Positions 8,701 to 17,830 of a stretch of 22,519 bases of DNA are shown here, in pieces. The notes below the pieces were generated by a model that made no database searches, was not told the DNA's origin, and was given only the letters and a program-made list of their open reading frames with translations. The stretch spans positions 1 to 22,519 of the forward strand of contig JAEYHP010000035.1 in the NCBI GenBank assembly GCA_023409435.1, in the 5' to 3' direction. Source of the stretch: Bacillota bacterium (lineage in GTDB: Bacteria > Bacillota > Clostridia > Christensenellales > CAG-138). A program made the position numbers and the translations under genes. Position 1 is the first letter of the stretch. Each line of letters starts with the position of its first letter.

Positions 8701-11700
8701 ATTTCAGCCGGCAAGATTGTGATTGTAAAGAACGCGGACGGAAACTGTACGCTGACCATTACGCCCAACGAAAACCAATACGGTACGGCAAACATTACCG
8801 TTACGGTCAGCGATGGCATCGCGTCCTATCCGTTTACGTTTACTATCACAGTCAGCAACGTACCGGATGCGCCGAATGCGCTCGGCGATGTGATCAACGC
8901 CACAAAAGGCGAGGCAAAAATAGTTGACGTCTCCACCCTGCTGCAAAACGACAGCGATGCGGATGGAGATGCGCTCAGCCTGCTCTCATTCACCCAGCCG
9001 CAATACGCGACGGTTACGGTTTCCGACGGAAAGCTCACGTATGCGCCGGAGGATATCCCGGATTACATTGTGGAAGATGCATTTTTCTATACCGTTCAGG
9101 ACCCTCAGGGAAACACGGCTACCGCCAAAGTCACAGTCAGGCTTTCCGGCGTTAACCAGGCCCCTGTGGTTTCGTCCATCTCCAACCAGTTCCTGCAGGA
9201 AGATTTTGTGGGCTCCGTCGTATTGGAGTTTACGGTAACGGATGACAACGCTATTGCTTCTGTCACTGCAACTGCAAGCCCATCGGGGTTGGTTTCCGCG
9301 CCCATTCCTGTTACCGATCTTGGCGGCGGGCGCTACAGCCTTGCGCTCTCCGCGGTTCTGAATGCAAACGGAAAGGAGGAGGTAACCGTTTCTGCCAGGG
9401 ACAATGGGGGAAGAACGGGCAGGACCACGTTTGAGGTCACCGTCTACCCTGTCAACGACCTGCCCATTGCCGGAAACGTGACGCTTTCGCTCAAGGAAGA
9501 CGCCGCAAACCAGATGATCGACCTTTTTACCGTTGCGGGCGAAGCAATTGCGGATGTGGAAAGCGATCCGCTTAAGATCTTATCCGTTGTAAGCAGCGGC
9601 ACTTCCCACGGCACGCTCAGGAGCGCAGGTACGAACGGGTCCTACTGGTATGAACCGGATGATAACTATAACGGCACGGACACCTATACCTATACCGTTT
9701 CGGACGGCAAGGGGCAGGTAACGGGCAGCTTTACCGTTACGGTATCCTCAATGAACGACAAGCCGTACTATCACGATGAGTTCTATAAGCAGGTTCCCAA
9801 CCAGGACGGCGCGTACATAGAATTTGATATTACTGGCCCGGCCGAAGACGTGGACGATACCGTTCACTATACCCATGCGATTGCAACGACGCCGGATTAT
9901 GGAACCGTGGAACTGCTGCCGGATGGCCACACCGTACGTTATACCCGCAACGGGGTAGCGCCCGGGGATGGTACGGATGAATTTGAAATCACCATCCGCG
10001 ACAGGCAAACCACGGACGGCCTTGCCTTTGATGCGGATACCAACCCTGTTGGGTACCAGACAACCAATATCAAGGTTCACATTGCGGAACATTACGGGCC
10101 GTCTGTATGGGCCAGAAACGTATATGCCGAGCGGGATGAGGACTCCGGCGCGTTTTCTATTGGGCTTGACTGCGGTGCGCCGGAAGGCCATTCCATTACG
10201 GTGGATGCTGCGGGCACAACCAAGGGCACTGTATCGCATACGGGAAACGCAAAAACATTAACCTATACCCCGAACTTGAACGCCAATGGGACGGATACGT
10301 TTTCGTATACCATTACAGGGAAAATTGGTGAAGACAATATTTCAAGGACAGCATCCATCACCGTCACTCTGCGCCCAATCAACGATGCGCCGGAATTTGA
10401 CCAATCCCCTGGGTTGACCATAACGGCGGAAGACACCACAACCGCGGCGATCCCCGTTGAAGTCTCCGATGTGGACGAGGGCGATCAACTGGAGCTGACC
10501 GTTTACCCCATCAATGCCAATCCCTCAAACCCGGTGCTGCTGCCCGAAGGAATTGCTTTGGTGCGCGATGGTAGCTCTAATTCTTATACGCTTGCGCTTT
10601 CCCCCGTAGAAAATGCCTATGGGGACGCGACAGTAATGCTTGCTGTCTCCGATGGATTGGAGGTCACGCAGCATCTGTTTACGCTGCGCGTCACAAGCGT
10701 CAATGACACGCCGGTGGCGCTTCCCTACACGTATACCGCAGTAGAAGATCTGTCGGTGACGTTCCCGCTTTTCCATGCCAACAGCGATGTGGATCATGCG
10801 ATGGAAACGCTTACTGTCCAGCATTCAGCTCCTGCCCACGGTGCATTAGAGCAAAATCCGGATAAGACATTTACCTATACCCCGGTTGGCAATTATTCCG
10901 GGCAGGATTCGTTTACCTATCAGCTTGTGGATCCGGCGGGTGGCATAAGCAATACCGCCACGGTGACCCTGTATGTGACGGATACCAATGACCCGCCGTT
11001 TATTGAAAACCTTACACAAAGCACGGTCCTCCTGGAGGATGGCGAAAAAACCATATCCTTTACCATTATGGATCAGGATTTGGACGATGTGCATACGGTA
11101 ACGGCGGCGCCGTCAGGCGCAAACGCGGACACCTTATTCCCCACTGAGAGCACATGTGTGGCGACAATTTCCGGAACAGCGGGGCAGATTGTATTAAAGC
11201 CCGCTGAAAACGCATACGGTTCCGCCATTCTTACGGTTACCGTGAAAGACGAAGATGGCGTCAGCGCCACGCAGGAAGTGGCGGTGACCGTGCTTCCCGT
11301 TAACGATTTGCCCACGGCCGGGCATGATTCCGCTACCCTCCCGGAGGACGGCTCCGTCACGCTCAATGTGCTGACGAACGATGGCGATGTGGAGGACGGC
11401 TCTCTCGGTCTCAAGGTCCTTGACGTCAAAACAACAGGGGCGCACGGCACCGTTGCCGTCTCGGCGGATAAGAGCAGCCTTACCTACAAACCCAACGCCA
11501 ACTGGTATGGCACGGATACCATACAGTACCGCGTGGTGGACCGGAACAACGGATATTCCAACTATGCGAATGTGACTCTCACCGTGGAGCCTGTCAACGA
11601 CGCGCCCTACGCCGGCACGGATACCCGGACCACGGTGGAGGATACTCCCATAACCATTGCCGTACTGGAAAACGATACGGACGTGGATGCTGGCGATACA

Positions 11701-14700
11701 GTTTCCCTTGTATCCGTAGACGCAACGACAGATAAAGTCGGTACGGCGGCAATAGAAGGTAACAGCATCCGCTATACGCCAGGGCAGGATTTTAGCGGTG
11801 TGGATGAGTTCCACTATGTTGTAACGGACGGCAAAGCCACAGCTTCGGGCCTGGTTCGCGTTACGGTGACGCCGTACAACGATGCGCCGGTCATCACGAA
11901 TGTTTCACCCTACGATGAGCCGGAGTGGTGGTTCATGGACGAGGATGTGCCGGAAGATTTCATATTTAAGGCAATCGACGCCGAGACGAGGTCGGAAAGC
12001 CTGCTCATCAGGGTTACTTCCGAAAACATTTCGGGAATTGGCGTGGATCTGATACCGGATACTTCCATCCGGTACTCGGGCGCGGGCGAAAATAAGACGC
12101 TCGGCTTAACGCCTGCGAGCAATCTCTCCGGCGACGTAAAACTGACTGTCACCGCGAACGACGGCGAGTTGACTGCCACCAAAGAGTTTTATGTGCGCAT
12201 CAAGCCGGTCAATGACAAACCGGTGCTGACTACGGTCGAAAGCATAACGACGGATGAGGATACGCCATACGAAGGCACGGTTTCGGTTACGGACGTGGAG
12301 AGCACATGGTTTTTCCATACGGCGTCAAGCCTGCCCTCCCACGGAACGCTTACGGTGAGCGCCGCCACGGGCAATTATACGTATACTCCCGAGGAGAACT
12401 ACTTTGGCGCCGATTCCTTTGCGCTGCAGGCGCGGGACGATGCGCAGGATTCAGACCCTGTTCTGGTGCAGGTGACCGTACGCCCGGTCAACGATCTGCC
12501 CATCGCGCAGGATCATACGGAAGAAACCGATGAAGATGTGCCGCTTACGCTGACATTTGACGAGCTGCTTACCGGCGCTTCGGATGTGGAGGATGCGTTC
12601 TCCGCGCTCACCGTGAGCGCCGCGGCCGGCGCTTCACACGGCACGCTGCTGCTGGACAGGGACTTAAAAACGCTCCAATACACACCCGCGCTCAATTACA
12701 ACGGTACGGACACGTTTACCTATACCGTAAAGGACACAGACGGCGGCACAGACCAGGCGACGGTTACGGTGACCGTGCGGCCCGTGAATGATGCGCCAAG
12801 TACGCTTCCCTCCATATTCAGCGTGAATGAGAACGCTACTGGAAGCGCGCTTAATGTTCTCATGGGTACGCTCGCCACGGATGTGGAAGGGCAGGCGCTG
12901 GAGGTCATTTCCGCCGCCTGGACGCAGCCCGATGCCGGAGATAGCAGGTATGACGCGCAGTATCATGCGAAATATGAAATCAATGACGGCGTGCTGTCTA
13001 TAGATCCTGATGACAACTGGACCTCGGCTGCAGATCAGACCGTTACCCTTTCCTATACGGTAAAGGAAGTAGGGGAGGGCGGCCTGCAGTCTACAGGCAC
13101 GCTCAGCGTAAAACTGGTTGCGGTCAACGATGCGCCCACCATCATCATTACCTCCCCCCCCAGCTTCCCGCTGGCATTTTTTGAGGACAGCGTAGCAGGC
13201 GGCACGGTCGGGTTTACCATAGCGGATGAAGAAACGCCCGCGGCCTCCCTGGTTGTGACGCCCACCAGCAACGATGCGGATATTATCAGCAATGCGCGGC
13301 TGACCGGAGGCCTGAGCGGTACGGGTAACGACCGTACCATTAACGTAACGTCGGAGTCCGATGCCAATGGCAACGTCACGGTCACGTTGCGGGTAAGCGA
13401 TGGGAAGCTCACAGATTCCGAGACGTTTACGGTGCAGATTACGCCGGTGAATGATACCCCCTCCATCAAGGGGTATTCCGGTAGCACGGATGAAAACACC
13501 GCGAAGGATTTTGATATTACCGCAGAAGATGATGTGGATATCAAGCATGAGGGCGACAAGCTCACCATTATTTCGGCCAATATTTTAGGGGAGTCCTACG
13601 GCGCGCAGATTGCTCTGGCGAATGTAACGGGCAATGCCCACGCTACGAATGTGCTGCGCGTAACGCCCGATCAAAACTGGACACAAACGCAGAGCAGAAC
13701 CATCCGGGTTGCATACGTTGTACAGGATGCGGCGGGGGAGGAGTCCCCTGTGGCTGGCTATGCCGATATCACCATCATTCCCGTAAACGATGCGCCTAAG
13801 ATTACAATCAGTTCGCCCAGCAGTCTTCAGATGAATTTTGATGAGGACAGCGATGGCGCTACCGCAATATTCCAAATCGAAGACGAGGAAACCACAGCTT
13901 CCAGCCTTACGGTCGCCGCTGCAAGCGGCGATACGGATGTCATTGCAAACGCCGAGCTGACGCTGGGCGGCACAGCCGGTGAGCGGACCATTGCCGTAAA
14001 ATCTCTAAAGGATAAAAACACCCCTTCGTCGCCCATTGTCATCACGCTTACCGTAAAGGATAGCGCAACGCCCGCAAGGTCCGCCACCGCCACGTTCAAC
14101 GTAACGGTAAACCCTGTCAACGACGCGCCGGTTGTGCAAGACGATGCCTACAGCACCAATGAAAATACGCCTAAGACATTGGACGTAACAAAGAATGACG
14201 ACGTCGATTCCAACAACGAAGGCGATACGCTTACGATAACGGAGGCGGACATTGTAGGCGATACATATGGCGCTGTTATCTCCATTTCCGGCAGCAATAT
14301 CCTCTTTACGCCGGATCGGAATTGGACGCATACCCAAAGCAAGGACGTGATTGTCCGTTATAAGGTCGAGGATAAGGACAACAACGTCTCCGAGTATGGA
14401 TATGCAACGGTTACCATACTTCCCGTCAACGACGCGCCGGTCATCAGCCCCGTGGCGGATACCAGCATGCAGCAGAAGGAGACAAAGCAGATTACCTTTA
14501 CCGTGACGGATGAGGACGACGTGCCTACCGTGCTTACGGTTTCGGCCGCAGCACTTCCTGCCAGCATTATGCAAAGCGTAGCTGTTACTGCCCACCCCAC
14601 GGAACCTACGCAGAGAATTCTCACGCTGCAGACCGGCAAATGGTATGGCAACACCGCCATTACCATAACCGCAAAGGATGACGAGAACGCCGCAGCCGTG

Positions 14701-17700
14701 CCGGTAACATTCCAGGTCAGCGTAGGCTGGAGGAATGACAACCCGGAAGCAAGAGATGATGCTGCCGTAACAAATGAGGATACAAGCGTACTAATCAATG
14801 TCGTCGCCAACGATGAGGACGATGATACCACAAACGGCAGGGGGCAGACGCTTACCGTCAAATCCGGCAGCGTAACCGCTCCAGGCCATGGCACGGCGGT
14901 GATCGAGAGCAACAAAATCCGCTATACGCCCGCCTCCAACTGCAATGGAACGGACACGTTCCAATATTCCGTAACCGATGGATATGATGGTTCTGAGGCT
15001 TCCACCGCCACGGTGACAGTCACCGTCAACCCGGTAAACGATCCGCCGGTGGCTGTGGGGGACAGCGCGAGCACCAACGAGGATACGATGCTGGAACTTA
15101 GCGTAAGCACGCTTCTTGCGAACGATACCGATATTGACGGCGGTGCGCTCAGCGTTACTTCGGTACAGGGCGCAAGCCACGGGACGGTAAGTCTTGTTAG
15201 CGGTATGGTGCAGTTTGTACCCGCATTGAACTATAACGGGGCGGCCAGCTTCACCTACACGATATCCGACGGGCGCGGCGGAAGCAGCACGGCGACCGTG
15301 TCCGTTGCGATACTACCCGTCAACGATGCGCCGACCGCAAACGCGGATACGGCCAGTACCGCGGAGGATGCCGCGGTTATAATCAACGTTCTGGCGAACG
15401 ATACGGATGTGGAAAACGATGCGCTTACCGTTACAGCGGTTGCGGGCTTCCAAAACGGCACTGCCGTCATCAGCGCAAACAAGGTGGTATTTACGCCCGT
15501 TGCGGATTTCCATGGTACAGGAAGATTTACCTATGAGATTTCCGATGGGCACGGCGGCACGGCATCCAGTAGCGTTACGGTTACCGTTACGCCGGTGAAC
15601 GATGCTCCCGCAGCGGCTGACGATACCGCCAGCACGAATGAGGATACGCCTGTTTCCATCCCACAGAGCACGCTGCTCTCAAACGATACGGATAAGGAGA
15701 ACGACACGCTTACGGTCACCGGCGTTTCTGCGCCGGTCAACGGCACGGTGGAGTTTTCCGGCGGTACGGTCATATTCCGCCCGGTCGCCAACTTTTACGG
15801 TACAGGCAGCTTTACCTACGCCATATCGGACGGGCATGGCGGTACGGCAGGCGCTACGGTGCAGGTGGAGATACTGCCCGTGAACGATGCCCCGGTCGCT
15901 TTGCCGGATAACGCCGTGACACAAGAAGATACTGCTGTAACGGTCTTGGTGCTGCACAACGATACGGATGCCGATTGGGATGAACTGACGGTTACCCATG
16001 TATCGGATGTGCAGCACGGTACCGCCAGTATCAGTGGCACGGGCAAATCCGTTGTATTTACACCCGAACGGGACTTTGTGGGCGACGGCAGCCTTGTGTA
16101 CGAAATTTCGGACGGCCATGGCGGCGTAGCCACCGCAAGCGTCATCATAACGGTATCGCCTGTCAATGATGCGCCGGTCGGCGTGGACGATACGGCAGCC
16201 TGCGATGAAGATACCCCGCTTGCCGCATCCTACAGTTCGCTGACTGCGAACGATACGGATATCGATGGGGACGCCGTATCCTTAATCAGCGTACAGAGCA
16301 CGGGAGCCACGCGCGGAACGCTGACGCTCGACCCAGTGACGGATACGGTTACGTATGTGCCGGAACATAATTACAACGGCCCCGCGTCGTTTACCTATAC
16401 GCTGTCCGACGGCAAAGGCGGGACTGCCCAGGCGACGGTGCGCATCACGATACGGCCCGTCAACGATGCGCCCAAGGCGTATGACGATACCACAACCGTG
16501 AAAGCGGGTTCCAATGTAAAAATTGCGGTGCTTGCAAACGACTCGGCCGAAGGGGACGGGGATACGCTTACTGTCTCCACGGCGGGTACGCCTGCCAACG
16601 GAACCGCGGCTATCAATTCCAACACGATAACTTATACGCCTACGCCGGGCTTTACCGGAACGGATACGTTCACCTATGAAATCACGGACGGGGCGCTCAC
16701 CGCACAGGCCACCGTCACCGTGACCGTCACGCAGGCACTCAGTGGCGGCTCTGGCACAAAGACAACACCTAAGCCCACCGCAACGCCACCGGTTAAGCCT
16801 ACGCCGGAAAGAACGGCAGCAGCGCCCACGCCTACTCAGAGGGCCTCCGCGCCCACGCCCACGGCTGTTCCGCCGCGCGCCACGGCAACACCGGCGCCAG
16901 CCCATACGCTGAGTGATGTCCTGCTCAAAGCAAAAACAGAGGAAAAGCAGATAGAACCGGGAGAATGGGCAAACGAACCTGTAACGGCGTTTGAGACGGA
17001 TGGGGAGGAACTGCTTTACCGCCTCAAAGGCGAAGAAGAGTGGCGTACTCTGGAGCCCGGGGAGGATTTCACGTTTGATACCTCCGGCAAGTACGTAGTG
17101 GAGTATAAGATGCCCGGCTCGGAGGAAGTGGCGCAATCTGAAATCCTGGTCGATCTCCTGCCGCCCGAGATCCCCGAGGTCAATCTCGTTCCGTTTGAAG
17201 GTTCAAACGCGGTCACGCTGGACTTTTCCTTCCTGGACGACCCCGGCGAGAGCGGCAACGCCTATCTCATTCTGCCCGACGGCGAACAAATTCCGCTGGG
17301 TGCCGGCGTGAGATGGACGGCCCCCGAAGACGGCGAATATGTGTTTACGCTGGTGGATAAGGCAGGCAACACCACGACGTTCGCGGTGCCCGTAAGGCAC
17401 GGAAGCATTCAATCCGGAAACGTCCAAGGCAGGGAAGCAAGCGGCCTGTATGGCGGGGCCGCCGCAGCCGGACTGGTAATCATCCTGTTCCTCATCTTCT
17501 GGCGGCCTGTGCGGATTGACCGTGAAAGCGTGCATAAGGAGAATGATAAGCAATACTGCACTGTGAAAAAACGGTTTGCAAAGGTGCCGGATGAGGACGA
17601 AACGTTAGAGCTTGAAACTGCCCCGGAGAAGAGGGCAGAGGAAGTCCATACCGTGCGCGTGAGATTTACAAAAGGCTTTACCAGACGGATGCGCAAACGG

Positions 17701-17811
17701 TATGTACTCCTCCAGTATGAAGGAAGAAATATTGCCCATCTCTACATTGAGAAAGATCATAAGGGCCGCTTTGATGTGGTGCTCCCTATAGGGACTGAAG
17801 TTCGAAAATAA
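5749..17811 (+). CDS. Giant tandem-95/cadherin-like repeat surface protein with C-terminal membrane anchor
   Basis: A single intact frame of 4020 residues. Signal peptide: KR followed by FLIVLSLLLVLMQF, with cleavage likely after Ala39 (AYA). Residues ~41-170: unrecognised beta-rich region. ~175-435: three Ig-like domains introduced by D..NP/D..AP and closing with D..GN. ~435-532: a further beta domain. 533-3661: 31 modules of about 100 residues, most opening with VNDxP and EDT, many carrying NDTD, YTP and TFTY motifs. 3665-3718: stalk with 13 Thr and 14 Pro. ~3719-3885: Ig-like sequence. ~3899-3918: one transmembrane helix. The rest is a charged cytoplasmic tail. There is no LPXTG motif, so anchoring is by the membrane helix, not sortase. 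Such arrays form long, often calcium-stiffened rods in adhesins; that role is inferred. Start: ATG 5749 with AAAGGTG at 5734-5740; TTG 5731 is in frame but lacks a site. Confidence 0.92.
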   Translation: MTKEAYVSTGEWKDTLKRSFLIVLSLLLVLMQFPVRAYAAEPREAYFNKELINGSGTWNFTIMGSHGDGGSVTLPAAIGTEASPSGIEPAEGLYIVDLTPIRDAVDNGGLKVTASASVTAAGDAGASLSFSTGGNISLTAEPKEINIPTDATEMELSVYNLSASTATFLLSLRIVDTVNPTVTALAPSGWTNGNVTISISAADEDSGIERVEHIAQTPVTLTKTGEGYSFAAEQNGTYQFRAYDYVGNSATASCEVAAIDRTAPLAPEITVAPSSEWATSAVTATITGAAVPQGQSPETIEYKLGSGTWQVYGGALTLTQDGSVALSARVSDAAGNASGVSTKDIKIDTIAPVITASFGEIDNGNMATLSFTAADTGSGVAEKRYAEGALTADDYGSATVLSGNSVSLVAGKIYTVFAKDVAGNIALTGLRASARPEIDLPASALVNEASSLPVTFQVEDVETAPGALVVTAVSGDPDVLSVGGITNNNGDVTMSLYARDNISADQVVSITVTVQDSDGKTQTATLPVTVKSVNDAPVAVADHASVNEDSFVFIPVLANDTDEEGGLELVSAGTAAHGQAEASGDSVRYTPAENFNGSDTFTYLVRDTGGLTATGTVTVTVQSTPDLPVAVADTALLLEDEETIIDVLSNDNDPDVGTGGDRLYIVSANATTVRGGTVVLLNETGTIVSEGEEAVRLKYIPKRNDYGTDSFFYTISDQSGNQSTAKVTLIISAQNDTPVFIDLLNTYSVSEDASASSITFEIDDEETPSTSLMLQVLSLQDGIIPNTSLILERIGERTAKLTYKPEANQSGQAKIRFTLGDGFVSETREITIDVQEVNDLPTANADTLSYYEDTPRTFNTSVLIANDTDIEDGRPAFVEIRDFPAGVGTLTSQGAGNYTYTPLDNYDQDFSFHYVVKDDSGATATGVVYMKAVPENDAPKLNIGNSSFSIQEDTVSDPIPFTIFDQESDALSLNVTASSDNNTLISAGKIVIVKNADGNCTLTITPNENQYGTANITVTVSDGIASYPFTFTITVSNVPDAPNALGDVINATKGEAKIVDVSTLLQNDSDADGDALSLLSFTQPQYATVTVSDGKLTYAPEDIPDYIVEDAFFYTVQDPQGNTATAKVTVRLSGVNQAPVVSSISNQFLQEDFVGSVVLEFTVTDDNAIASVTATASPSGLVSAPIPVTDLGGGRYSLALSAVLNANGKEEVTVSARDNGGRTGRTTFEVTVYPVNDLPIAGNVTLSLKEDAANQMIDLFTVAGEAIADVESDPLKILSVVSSGTSHGTLRSAGTNGSYWYEPDDNYNGTDTYTYTVSDGKGQVTGSFTVTVSSMNDKPYYHDEFYKQVPNQDGAYIEFDITGPAEDVDDTVHYTHAIATTPDYGTVELLPDGHTVRYTRNGVAPGDGTDEFEITIRDRQTTDGLAFDADTNPVGYQTTNIKVHIAEHYGPSVWARNVYAERDEDSGAFSIGLDCGAPEGHSITVDAAGTTKGTVSHTGNAKTLTYTPNLNANGTDTFSYTITGKIGEDNISRTASITVTLRPINDAPEFDQSPGLTITAEDTTTAAIPVEVSDVDEGDQLELTVYPINANPSNPVLLPEGIALVRDGSSNSYTLALSPVENAYGDATVMLAVSDGLEVTQHLFTLRVTSVNDTPVALPYTYTAVEDLSVTFPLFHANSDVDHAMETLTVQHSAPAHGALEQNPDKTFTYTPVGNYSGQDSFTYQLVDPAGGISNTATVTLYVTDTNDPPFIENLTQSTVLLEDGEKTISFTIMDQDLDDVHTVTAAPSGANADTLFPTESTCVATISGTAGQIVLKPAENAYGSAILTVTVKDEDGVSATQEVAVTVLPVNDLPTAGHDSATLPEDGSVTLNVLTNDGDVEDGSLGLKVLDVKTTGAHGTVAVSADKSSLTYKPNANWYGTDTIQYRVVDRNNGYSNYANVTLTVEPVNDAPYAGTDTRTTVEDTPITIAVLENDTDVDAGDTVSLVSVDATTDKVGTAAIEGNSIRYTPGQDFSGVDEFHYVVTDGKATASGLVRVTVTPYNDAPVITNVSPYDEPEWWFMDEDVPEDFIFKAIDAETRSESLLIRVTSENISGIGVDLIPDTSIRYSGAGENKTLGLTPASNLSGDVKLTVTANDGELTATKEFYVRIKPVNDKPVLTTVESITTDEDTPYEGTVSVTDVESTWFFHTASSLPSHGTLTVSAATGNYTYTPEENYFGADSFALQARDDAQDSDPVLVQVTVRPVNDLPIAQDHTEETDEDVPLTLTFDELLTGASDVEDAFSALTVSAAAGASHGTLLLDRDLKTLQYTPALNYNGTDTFTYTVKDTDGGTDQATVTVTVRPVNDAPSTLPSIFSVNENATGSALNVLMGTLATDVEGQALEVISAAWTQPDAGDSRYDAQYHAKYEINDGVLSIDPDDNWTSAADQTVTLSYTVKEVGEGGLQSTGTLSVKLVAVNDAPTIIITSPPSFPLAFFEDSVAGGTVGFTIADEETPAASLVVTPTSNDADIISNARLTGGLSGTGNDRTINVTSESDANGNVTVTLRVSDGKLTDSETFTVQITPVNDTPSIKGYSGSTDENTAKDFDITAEDDVDIKHEGDKLTIISANILGESYGAQIALANVTGNAHATNVLRVTPDQNWTQTQSRTIRVAYVVQDAAGEESPVAGYADITIIPVNDAPKITISSPSSLQMNFDEDSDGATAIFQIEDEETTASSLTVAAASGDTDVIANAELTLGGTAGERTIAVKSLKDKNTPSSPIVITLTVKDSATPARSATATFNVTVNPVNDAPVVQDDAYSTNENTPKTLDVTKNDDVDSNNEGDTLTITEADIVGDTYGAVISISGSNILFTPDRNWTHTQSKDVIVRYKVEDKDNNVSEYGYATVTILPVNDAPVISPVADTSMQQKETKQITFTVTDEDDVPTVLTVSAAALPASIMQSVAVTAHPTEPTQRILTLQTGKWYGNTAITITAKDDENAAAVPVTFQVSVGWRNDNPEARDDAAVTNEDTSVLINVVANDEDDDTTNGRGQTLTVKSGSVTAPGHGTAVIESNKIRYTPASNCNGTDTFQYSVTDGYDGSEASTATVTVTVNPVNDPPVAVGDSASTNEDTMLELSVSTLLANDTDIDGGALSVTSVQGASHGTVSLVSGMVQFVPALNYNGAASFTYTISDGRGGSSTATVSVAILPVNDAPTANADTASTAEDAAVIINVLANDTDVENDALTVTAVAGFQNGTAVISANKVVFTPVADFHGTGRFTYEISDGHGGTASSSVTVTVTPVNDAPAAADDTASTNEDTPVSIPQSTLLSNDTDKENDTLTVTGVSAPVNGTVEFSGGTVIFRPVANFYGTGSFTYAISDGHGGTAGATVQVEILPVNDAPVALPDNAVTQEDTAVTVLVLHNDTDADWDELTVTHVSDVQHGTASISGTGKSVVFTPERDFVGDGSLVYEISDGHGGVATASVIITVSPVNDAPVGVDDTAACDEDTPLAASYSSLTANDTDIDGDAVSLISVQSTGATRGTLTLDPVTDTVTYVPEHNYNGPASFTYTLSDGKGGTAQATVRITIRPVNDAPKAYDDTTTVKAGSNVKIAVLANDSAEGDGDTLTVSTAGTPANGTAAINSNTITYTPTPGFTGTDTFTYEITDGALTAQATVTVTVTQALSGGSGTKTTPKPTATPPVKPTPERTAAAPTPTQRASAPTPTAVPPRATATPAPAHTLSDVLLKAKTEEKQIEPGEWANEPVTAFETDGEELLYRLKGEEEWRTLEPGEDFTFDTSGKYVVEYKMPGSEEVAQSEILVDLLPPEIPEVNLVPFEGSNAVTLDFSFLDDPGESGNAYLILPDGEQIPLGAGVRWTAPEDGEYVFTLVDKAGNTTTFAVPVRHGSIQSGNVQGREASGLYGGAAAAGLVIILFLIFWRPVRIDRESVHKENDKQYCTVKKRFAKVPDEDETLELETAPEKRAEEVHTVRVRFTKGFTRRMRKRYVLLQYEGRNIAHLYIEKDHKGRFDVVLPIGTEVRK
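7345..16731 (+). repeat. Array of 31 tandem Ig/cadherin-like modules inside the giant gene
   Basis: Module starts (first base of the VNDxP-like codons): 7345, 7618, 7948, 8257, 8551, 8860, 9151, 9451, 9751, 10090, 10378, 10699, 10984, 11299, 11593, 11875, 12208, 12487, 12784, 13123, 13447, 13783, 14116, 14425, 14731, 15034, 15319, 15595, 15880, 16162, 16459. Spacing is 273-339 bases, always in frame. Class A modules carry NDTD near the start and a YTP...GTDTFTY signature. Class B modules (3, 5, 7, 11, 13, 16, 20, 22, 24) instead have an F.I.D.E/D segment, no NDTD, and a P.EN..G...ITV.V.DG ending. The copies are well diverged in nucleotide sequence, so this is not a recent simple expansion. 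Confidence 0.9.
13123..14424 (+). repeat. Duplicated two-module unit within the array
   Basis: Modules 20+21 (13123-13782) and 22+23 (13783-14424) are recognisably copies of one B+A pair. Modules 20 and 22 share TI.I.SP or ITISSP starts, FEDS/DEDS, DEET.A.SL and D.I.NA.L. Modules 21 and 23 share STDENT/STNENT, NEGD- or HEGD-type segments, GESYGA/GDTYGA and D.NWT.TQS. Module 19 (12784) also carries the DDNWT signature of 21 and 23. The array therefore grew at least partly by duplicating a two-domain block of about 220 residues. Confidence 0.7.
16741..16902 (+). other. Thr/Pro-rich stalk of the giant surface protein
   Basis: Fifty-four codons following the last repeat, with 13 Thr and 14 Pro in repeated TP, PTPT and ATP steps and few charged residues (three Arg, three Lys, one Glu). 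Extended Thr/Pro segments of this kind usually span the cell wall and are favoured targets for O-glycosylation. Here the stalk separates the 31-module rod from the membrane-proximal Ig-like region. Confidence 0.8.
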
Positions 17812-17830
17812 TCCAGCATAGCCCAAGAGC

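Noticed and set aside
12664..13548. Antisense open frame of 294 codons inside the giant gene, and many similar ones
   Set aside because: Shadows of the Thr/Val/Asp-rich repeat codons; no domain, no ribosome binding site and low-complexity products.
7345..16731. Regularly spaced repeats as a possible CRISPR array
   Set aside because: The period is 273-339 bases, always a multiple of three, inside one open frame, and the conserved part is protein sequence (VNDxP), not identical DNA.
17150..17811. Sortase anchor (LPXTG) at the end of the giant protein
   Set aside because: LPPEI and LPDGE occur but none is followed by the hydrophobic segment and short basic tail; the membrane helix is followed by about 100 further residues.
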